Origin: Utricularia gibba
Lineage: Eukaryota; Streptophyta; Magnoliopsida; Lamiales; Lentibulariaceae
Direction of reading: 5' to 3'
Assembly: GCA_002189035.1 (NCBI GenBank)
Contig: CM007991.1
Location: 1,922,001-1,986,000 of the forward strand
Length of the DNA stretch: 64,000 nucleotides
Below the pieces are notes generated by a model, which searched no databases, was not told the origin of the DNA, and worked only from the letters and a program-made list of their open reading frames with translations. The first letter of the stretch is position 1; every line of letters begins with the position of its first letter. Below, one piece after another: positions 51,170 through 64,000 of this stretch. The position numbers and the translations under genes were made by a program.

Positions 51170-54100
51170 ATGGAGAAGTATGGTATACTGGAGCAAATTG
51201 GGAAGGGGGCGTTTGGTTCGGCATTTCTTGTGCAGCATAAGCACGAAAGGCAGAAGTAAGCATTTGAAATCAATCTTGTATTCTGCTATTCTTTATTTCA
51301 CACTGTACGCAGTGCAAGATCAGTAACTTGTATGTAGAAAGTCGTTCAAAACTTCGGTATTGTTTCAATGACTCCTCAACTTCTGATGGTGTGCAGCTAT
51401 GTGCTTAAGAAGATTCGTCTTGCTCGGCAAACAAACAGGACTCGCAGGTCTGCTCATCATGAGGTCAGTCTTGCAGACTATTGATGTCCTTTTGAACTAC
51501 AGTTGCTGTAGTTTTCTGTATTTAGCCCACTCTACATGATCACCTAATATTAATTGTGAACTATGACATTCTTGTGTTTTGATCCTGTGTAGATGGAGCT
51601 CATATCCAAAATGGATCATCCATTCATTGTGGAATACAAAGATTCATGGGTGGACAAGGTAAATTTTCGTATTCCCTGAAGTCTGCATTTGATGTACTTC
51701 ACATCAACTGAGGGTGAAGCAAGAAGAAAGATGATTGTCGACAAAACATATGTTCTTCATATGAGAGGCACGAAGCAAATGGTTGTTGCTCTTTTCAGGG
51801 TGTCTATGTTTGCATTGTTATAGGATACTGTGAAGGCGGAGATATGTAAGCATTTCAGATGTGCTAAACTACTGCTATAACCCCAGGTATATCAACTAGC
51901 ATCTCATGCTGAATCATCTGATTTTGCAGGGCAGAGGCCATAAAGAAAGCAAATGGAAACCACTTCCCGGAAGAGGTACAGAGTTTACTGGCTCTTTCTC
52001 ATCTAAAGTATCATTTCATGAGATTTTCATAGTCATTGTGAGCATGGGGTAAGCATCTCATTCCCTGAAATGATTTTCAACAGAAGCTATGCAGATGGCT
52101 TGTTCAACTGCTTATGGCACTGGACTACTTGCACAAGAACCACATTCTTCATCGTGATGTCAAAGTCAGTTGGTTCCTCTGCCTTTTGCTTTGCGCTTCG
52201 ACGATGGCCCTATGTTGTTGATGTCTTTCATAACTTTTCCGAAACATTGCAGTGCTCTAATATATTCTTAACCAAAGACCAGGATATTCGACTGGGTGAG
52301 GATTATTTCAAAGTTTCCGTTGTGTACATTTATAAAATATGACTAATAAGCAGTTGATGCAGGTGACTTTGGACTTGCCAAAAAACTGTCATCAGACGAA
52401 CTTACATCCTCGGTACGTAGGGAGGATATGAGATTGGTTTTTCGACATTTTTCTCGTATGATTTGATTACTGCTCTATATTTTCAGATAGTGGGCACTCC
52501 CAGTTACATGTGCCCTGAGTTACTTTCTGATATACCTTATGGTACTAAATCTGACATCTGGTCTCTTGGTAAGTCACAGGCTTTTTATAGGTGCAGAAGG
52601 GAGTAATTCTGCATCTTTTTTTCCTGATTGAATCATCTTATGCAGGATGCTGCATTTACGAAATGACTGCACTTAAACCAGCATTCAAGGCATTTGTAAG
52701 TTAATTTATTCTGTAGTTCTTTCTTCTTGGACTTATTAGCACAGATAGTGGAAGCTAGATATGAAAAACTCAGCTGGTGAACTTCATTTGATGGTCGTTC
52801 TGAAGTCATCTGTGCTTCTGAGAACAGGATATGCAGGCTCTTATCAACCGAATAAATAAGTCAATTGTAGCACCATTACCCACCAAGTACTCCGGTCCAT
52901 AGTGAGTCTCCATCATGTTTCAACTTTGATTCATCTCTCCTTCTTTCCAAAGCCGTGCAACATTTGCCTCTGTCAATATATTTTTTTGTCAATGCTCCAA
53001 AATCACCTTGAAGAATGATTTACTGTGGAAATAGAAACATCTCAGATCGACTTAAGCATATTTTGGTGTTTCTGTTCAGCCGTGGTCTGGTAAAAAGCAT
53101 GCTGCGGAAAAATCCGGATCATCGACTCAGTGTAAGCATCCACTGCACCCTATGACTTATTGGCATATCCAAGAAGCGTGGCATGCGGCCATTTTAGTGC
53201 AGTTTGTCTTACGAATAACATTTCACAGGCTGCAGAGCTTCTCAAGCATCCACACTTGCAGCCCTATGTGCTTGATGTTCATCTTAAGCTCAATTCTCCT
53301 AGACGCAATAATGTACCTTGTCAATATGATGAAAACGGGAGAAGAAGCACAAGGAGAATTCGGTTTTCAGAGCTGTCAAGTTGTCCACTTCCACAAGAAA
53401 GAGAGAGAATCATGTCTTGTGGAAACAGTAGGAATGTGAACCCGGATGCATCTGGATCACTGATTGATACTGGGATCAGAACTTCCGATTATCGCCATGA
53501 CAAGGATAGGTTTTCCATCGGAAATGGACGACAGCAGGGAGCGATTTCTCCTAATGAAAAACTCAGTTCTAAGGCATCAAAGAACCTGAAAACTGCAAAG
53601 CCGCAAGCTTCACCTGCAATTAGAAGAAAACCAGAAGCTGTTAAGAAAAATGAGAAGGTAAAACCAGAAGCCATTTTAGCAGATTTTTTTTCTGTTTTTC
53701 ATCTTGCCACCAAGTAAAGTGCAGCATGAATTTTGAAAGTTTTTTCAGTAAATTCTCTTTCGTGACATTCTACTCCCCCTCATATCCTCTCATTTACTGT
53801 TTATTTCAAGTGCAGGTTTCAGCCACTAAGAAACCTCTTGGTAATGGTAGAAGAGCATCTATGCGACCTGCCACTAGAGAAGTTCCCAAGCATCAGTACA
53901 GGCCTACTCTTGGAAACATGGAAGATTCCGAGTCCCCAAATATTTCTATAGACGCCCCTCGAATTGATAAGATGATTGAATCCACATTGCTGCCGTACGA
54001 GGGATCTACGATACTGGCCAGCGCAGGGACATCAGCATCTCCTCACGGCTCTTCAAGCTCACCACCAGTTAACCGTTCTATCATGAAGGACAGATGTACA

Positions 54101-54472
54101 GTTGAGCCCCCTGATAGATCCAGCAAACTAATCCTAAAGAGATGGCAATCGCCATGGGAGCACAACCTTCACACGGATATGGGCGAAGGAAGTGACTTCT
54201 ATTGTCAAAATGCAACTGCTGGTGCGTCAAGCCACACCTCATCGGACCAAAGGCGAAGCCGCTTTAACATGTCATCCTACAAGCAGCGAGCTGATGCCTT
54301 GGAAGGTCTCCTGGAATTCAGTGCGCGTCTACTCGTAGAAGAAAGGATCGACGAACTAGGGGTACTCCTGAAACCATTTGGTCCAGGGAAAGTATCACCA
54401 AGGGAAACGGCGATCTGGCTGGCCAAGAGTTTCATAGAAAATCATCCAAAACCAGAAGAGTTAGGCCCTTGA
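51170..54472 (+). CDS. NEK: NIMA-related protein kinase (plant NEK)
   Basis: Plant NEKs phosphorylate tubulin and act in directional growth and cell division. The start is [21 protein letters not shown] checked the first eight exons (51170..51255, 51397..51463, 51593..51658, 51799..51845, 51930..51975, 52084..52164, 52253..52295, 52363..52412) and they are in phase. Kinase motifs: [120 protein letters not shown]. The kinase ends near [20 protein letters not shown]. The long Ser/Lys-rich tail, as in Arabidopsis NEK1-4, includes [20 protein letters not shown] and ends [11 protein letters not shown]. No frame break found. It converges on the asparty prot. gene to the right. Confidence 0.93.
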
Positions 54473-55062
54473 AATGATCACAGAACCAGCTTCCTTGATT
54501 TCCAACTCCTCCTACGGCATATCATGACTGTAAGTAAGCAACTCCCCTGAACATCCATCAACTATTAGCCGCTGTATATTCGGTGAAGCAGGGAAGATCA
54601 GAGGATTGTCAATCTCAATTCTTGTAGTCCCTTTTTTTCTACTCCAATAATCCCTGTTCCAAGTTTTGGTCAGCTATCAGGTATGTATGTGATCCGCATG
54701 TGGATCCTTTGGGAATGAGAATAACGACTTCATTTATCTCAAGTGTTATAATGAAGGCAGGGTGGGAAATGATACATCTTCAGGTGTGCGACTGCAACAA
54801 CACACACACAAAGTTTAACATGTACGGTAACCAAAGTGGTTGAGGTTCTGTTCCAACAAATGGAAAATTCTCAGGAAACTGATCAACAAGTGCATTCGTG
54901 TATTCATTGGGAAGTAAGGTTTCAGTCATGCTAATGCATCCGTGTATTCAATATGTTCACTACAAGGATCATATGATGACACTCTCCTGACCTCAGGCAT
55001 CACCGAAAATTGTTCCTATAAAGTGAGAAGACAAGATTTGAAGGCTAAGCAACCAAGTCCCA

Positions 55063-58000
55063 TCATGTCTGCAAGGGCTGGAGTTCTTGTTCAGCTACAC
55101 CAGAATTAACTGGTTTGTATGCAGTAAGTGACTGCTTCTTCCTCCAAATAATCAATGCCACGGATACCGACAGTACAAGGACAAATACTACAAGAAACGC
55201 TAACACTGCAGCTACATAAGATTTATGCAGCCATATCCTGGACAACAACAAACGTGAAAGAAAATTATTTATTGTCAAAATATGAGCAGAAATACTTTTC
55301 TGGGTTGAATCGGTGTTGTGCATCCATTACCAAGTCACCACCAGAAGAGAAAGGCTTAGCTAGGAGAAAAGTATAGGTAGATTTAATTTACCATTTTGAA
55401 GGTGGCTGAGTTTTCCACCCAAAAATCTTGTATGTTCCAAAACTACTGGGCAAATTAAGTTGATCTTTTTCCAGCACGGAAATGATACCCTGCCATGTCG
55501 CAAAAGATTTCATATCCATATTTCAGAGGACCATGATAACAAAATACGCAAGCAGGCTGAAGGGAATCAATGTTACCTTTGCAGCAGCATTTGACATATA
55601 TTTATCATTGCTTGGGGGGAAGATGGCCCATTCTATGAGAGTATCACTCTCTCTAGTAGAGAAATCTGTCAATTTAACCTGGAAGAGTTGACACTGATGT
55701 AAGCAGCAGCACAAATTGTTAATACATGATAAGGGAAACCAGAAGGCATCAGTACAAAAAGTTGAACATAGTCTAAACAAAATGTAGCCACAAGATTCTG
55801 TTCATATATGTACTCTTGTTCTACCTGAGAAGCATCAACATTCAAACCATTCGCAATTGACTGAATGAGTCCTGAGATTTGAGGCTTCAAGTCGGAGTAT
55901 GTCATATTCAACAATATAGAGAATGATACGTGCCCTATTTCTAAATCCCCTGAAAATGAATGATGAAGTATCAGGAAACAACTTCATCCTACGGGATGGT
56001 TAGTTCAAACAGATTCCCTGGAGAATCCAGAGCACATTCAGAAGAAATTGCATGCACCCGATGTGCATCACACCCAAGGAAGAATAAAAGAAGGTAAATG
56101 CCGACAAAAAGAAACAAAACGACTTTATTTGAAGTGTCAAAGCTCCAAAAAAATTATGGCAAACTGAATAAACAACGAGATAGTAAACCTTGAAAAAAAA
56201 AAGAAATACGACAGTTCGTGCATTGTCCATGTCATGAGATGACAAACGTAGGTATGACTGCTGAATGCTCACTACTGAAAAAATTATAATTATTTCCAAT
56301 CCGTTTATCAACTGCAGGCAAGCTTCTTGATATAATAATTGCTTGATAAAGAATTTTTTTATACGGATATAATTCATTAATGAATAATGGGACAGAGAAA
56401 TTTTTAGTAACCTGGGAGCTCAGGTTGTGGAGGTTCGCTGGGAAGTGGCATTGGAGGATTTGCGATACTTGAGTCGTTCTTTTTTTCATCTGGCACAGGT
56501 GAGGGCACATTTGGCAATTGAAGTCTCTCCCACAATTCAGAACAATTTGTTTTCCAGAAACCAATTTTTTCATGTTCACGATCATATGTGACAAGTGTGT
56601 TACGGACAACAATACCTGTTACCATGCCGGTAATCAATACAGAGATGTAACCATCTAAGCCGTTGACAGAACAAATGATAATTATAACATACCCCCAAAA
56701 GAGTTGTTGGATCCCTTCCATTTTGGAAAATCCCAAGGCAGTATGCACCAGCCACCTTTGAATGCTTTAGGGTGGAAGATAGCACAAGACACGATGCAGA
56801 GATGTTGGGTAAGGTATCAATGTAGAAAAACAATAAGAAAACACAATACACCGTGACTTTATCAATGCTGGTTAAGAGTTGAACTTATAGTGTGCAGTGG
56901 ATTATCAATAAACAGATTAAAGCAATGAGGCACGCATACCCTGAATAGATAATTTTCAGGAGAGAGCAATAGCTTCTGTCCATTACCAAATGCCATTTCA
57001 ACAGATGGAAAGATATTTGACAGTTTTGAAACATCGCTGAACCATAAAAAGTTAGCAAGGTAAGCATTACAAAATAAAAAGTTAATCAAGCAACAAAAGA
57101 TTGAGTCAAAAGCAGCAGCATCTCACCTCCCAGCACCAGAAAAGCATATATCCTTATAATTAGGATCAGGACCTGGTACCTTTTGAAGGGAGTGAAGTTC
57201 CTTCAAGATCTGCATAGCACAAGCTAACATGGTAAAGAGTGTAGCATAAACTGAAATATACAACAACGTCTATCATTTTATATAGAAAGAGTATCTTACC
57301 GCTTCCTTGAACGCTACAAAAGCTGCTTCCGGTAGATAGGCATAAGTTGTACCACTATCCAAAACAGTTCCATGTTTAGCATCAAATACTCTTGGATTAA
57401 GAGGCAGCACCTTCCCCGCAACATATATCTCCCTCAGGTCAATATTGTAATATGGGCTGTTGCCATCCCGAAACTAGAGTAAATGTGAGATGAATCAAGC
57501 ATTCTTGTTAGGAAAGAGCCTAACACTCCATTAAAATATTAGGATAATCATCCCAAACGCACCTTCGTGCAGGGTCAGAGTGTGCAAAGATCATATCAGC
57601 AGGAGGCGAAATTCCTCCAAGAACCATTGCACCACCTCCAACATCCATTCCACCATAGCACAAAGAAAATGAATCGTTAATTACACCTTTTCCAACAAGT
57701 TGATCGACAATGCTGAGATCTCCACGACCCAAACCCATAATCCCATCAGCGTGCTGACTGTAAAGATCACCTGTTTCCATATTCTCACAGCCAAAAACTG
57801 CTCGCTGAGGATCCAGCTCACTCAGAGTACCAAATGACACAATGTCCTCACCCAAAACCCCACTGCTAGAACTCATTTCAGCATACTGCCTCTCGTAAGT
57901 ACATTGTTCTTTGTCACTATCACAGGTGCAGTCTGCGTTACACTTGACAGGGTGATAAGTGCTAGATTGGTCAGGTTGAAATTTAGGATCCTGTATAGAG

Positions 58001-58718
58001 AGGGCATCAAAGCAAATCACTAAGAGTGAAAAAAAGACATCCTGAAATTAGTGTACCTTGCACAATTAGGATCCTATATTGCTTGAAACAACACAAATGG
58101 AAAAGGCGCTACCTACATCACGGCTAAATTCACTTGGCATGATACAGATCCAAATGAAAAACCAGTTACCGCGCACAAAATTTATAGGAAAAAGAAAACA
58201 AAACCATACCCATACAGATCACCATAAAGGAAAAGAAAAACTTGAAAGAAAAAAAAAGAAATGGATAATCAAAAGCACCTGATGGTTGCCACATCGAACG
58301 CAAGTCGAGCAGGGAACGTAAGTCACCGTACTTCCCGTATCTACAATAAGAGCAAATCTCTGCGGGGGAGTCCCGATCCACAAACGAGTAGTGTAATACC
58401 TAAAACCCAGAAAAAAAATACATCAGATCACACAATACACAAATATCAAACAGATCTCAGTGAATCCAATCAAGAATCAGATGTAAACCCATTGAGGAGC
58501 AAATCGTCGTGCAGCGGCATTCGAGCATTGGCGTTTGTACCACCGAGTAGTTGGCGACTGCTAGAACGCCGGGGATCCCGGTCGTTGAAAAATAAAGGCA
58601 GAATCAAGGCGGAATTGTTGCTTCTACCATCACCAGCAACCGAAACAATAAAATCTTGGCGCCATGACACGGCACCGGCGGCGGCGGAGAGTATGGTGAA
58701 GACACATACCCAAAACAT
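55063..58718 (-). CDS. membrane-anchored aspartyl protease (A1 family, At3g50050 type)
   Basis: A pepsin-like protease entering the secretory pathway with a C-terminal membrane anchor. Twelve exons: 58489..58718, 58279..58399, 57563..57990, 57300..57456, 57127..57209, 56940..57036, 56693..56764, 56412..56615, 55825..55949, 55577..55678, 55392..55489 and 55063..55237. It starts MFWVCVFTILSAAAGAVSW (signal peptide). The first catalytic Asp is in YTTRLWIGTPPQRFALIVDT then GSTVTYVPC; the second in HGTVLDSGTTYAYLPEAAF. A Cys cluster (CNADCTCDSDKEQCTYERQY), GIMGLGRGDLSIVDQL and LCYGGMDVGGGAMVLGG lie between. The anchor is VAAVLAFLVVFVLVLSVSVA followed by LIIWRKKQSL. One G is missing from the run at 56692-56696, at the exon 7 donor; adding it gives LLGGIVVRN and 630 aa, the expected size. 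Substrate is unknown. Confidence 0.92.
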
Positions 58719-58799
58719 AGTCACGGTAAGAAGTTGATCGCCTCTCAGTGATCAGGACGCCCTCTGAATGAGATTCAGTCAAAAGGAAATAAGCAAAGC

Positions 58800-59245
58800 C
58801 TGCAAAGTTGACCTCCCAGCGAGCGTCGCCCCCAACTCCTCCTTTTTTTATTCATTATAAAATTTGGTCTTACCAATTTTTAATGCAAATTAATTGTCAT
58901 ACACCGGGAAATTGGAATCCATGATCCGACCCGTTTTTTATTGGTTCGACCGGTTCACCCGAATCAATTTAATTGGTTCCAAAATTCATTATTTGAAATT
59001 GGTAGACAAAACACTCTGAACCGGTCGTATGATGCATCTTATTACAAGAGAACCGGTCCCTCAGGAGGCGCACAGAGCATTTTTTTTTTCAATTTTTTTC
59101 TATACAATTTGAAGCAAGGGCGGCATCAACTGGGGGTTAGGAAACCGGAGACCGGTTCGACACCAGTTCCCGGTTCAACCAAGATTCAGGCTTGGGGCTT
59201 GGAATGATCAACCTGCTGTGAGTATTTAGCCAGGCAAAATGGATG
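58800..59245. other. spacer with ACCGGTT-rich repeat, no gene
   Basis: Between the protease promoter and the stop codon of the Raf-like kinase. It contains clustered ACCGGTT/GGTTCGACC motifs at 58920-59185. No coding frame has homology. Confidence 0.5.
58925..59185. repeat. ACCGGTT motif cluster, possible old transposon fragment
   Basis: Motifs GGTTCGACCGGTTC (58942), GAACCGGTC (59018), GAACCGGTCC (59050), GAGACCGGTTCGAC (59148) and CCCGGTTCAACC (59169) recur in about 260 bases. Similar CCGGTT/AACCGG-rich sequence is often a decayed repeat in plant genomes; AACCGGTT is also the Grainyhead/CP2-type binding consensus. No terminal inverted repeats or target-site duplication were found by eye. 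Confidence 0.4.
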
Positions 59246-59248
59246 CCT

Positions 59249-64000
<4,752 letters not shown>

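Noticed and set aside
54483-55060. Possible extra exon of NEK or protease
   Set aside because: Both genes have clean stops at 54472 and 55063; the region reads as 3' UTRs.
57457-57480. Acceptor at 57475 in the protease gene giving an insertion FRDGN
   Set aside because: It puts the next exon out of frame. The acceptor ending CAACAG gives the conserved RSPYYNID in phase.

Overview
This window is nuclear DNA from a flowering plant, most likely a eudicot. The evidence is the dense set of plant-specific families, short GT-AG introns, AT-rich intergenic DNA, (GA)n/(TA)n microsatellites near promoters and a conserved miR159 target site. I see no CRISPR array, rRNA or tRNA gene, organellar sequence or intact transposon. 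I can support 18 recognisable genes plus one hypothetical gene. I found no new type of biological system; this looks like ordinary euchromatin.

Layout: 1-3.7 kb has no supported gene. 3.8-10.2 kb (-) is a TOPLESS-related corepressor. 11.7-12.3 kb (-) is a PADRE/DUF4228 protein. 13.3-13.9 kb (+) is a dormancy/auxin-repressed (DRM1/ARP) gene. 14.2-16.4 kb (-) is an RFI2-like RING E3 ligase. 17.1-18.4 kb (-) is a lipid-droplet protein (REF/SRPP, LDAP type). 20.3-23.2 kb (+) is a CDPK-related kinase. 23.5-26.2 kb (-) is a WAKL14-type wall-associated receptor kinase. 27.2-28.1 kb (+) is a weak hypothetical gene. 28.5-29.8 kb (+) is a JINGUBANG-type WD40 protein. 30.1-32.8 kb (-) is a PLP-dependent transferase / MoCo-sulfurase-like protein. 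34.1-35.8 kb (-) is NC2-alpha (NF-YC11/DRAP1). 36.3-38.5 kb (+) is SAC3C-like. 39.0-40.9 kb (-) is GAMYB with a miR159 site. 42.3-43.7 kb (-) is a REX1-B domain protein. 44.2-46.5 kb (+) is RbBP5-LIKE of COMPASS. 47.2-49.5 kb (-) is ARPC2A of the Arp2/3 complex. 51.2-54.5 kb (+) is a NEK kinase. 55.1-58.7 kb (-) is a membrane-anchored aspartyl protease. 59.2-64.0 kb (-) is a CTR1/EDR1-type Raf-like MAPKKK that runs off the right edge.

The genes do not form one pathway. Loose themes are transcriptional control (TPR, NC2-alpha, GAMYB, RBL), protein kinases (CRK, WAKL, NEK, Raf-like) and growth or light response (RFI2, DRM1, JGB). Two divergent pairs probably share short promoters: NF-YC11/SAC3C and REX1-B/RBL.

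The most striking observation is technical or evolutionary. Eleven of the 18 recognisable genes carry single-base frame breaks, almost all one base missing, and mostly in short runs of G on the coding strand (C on the other). In each case one extra base in the run restores a family-typical frame, and for eight genes the summed exon length independently gives the same number of missing bases. Seven genes (LDAP, NF-YC11, SAC3C, GAMYB, REX1-B, ARPC2A, NEK) have no break. The likeliest explanation is homopolymer under-calling in the assembly rather than eleven pseudogenes. Gene spans below run from start to stop codon with exon ends read by eye.
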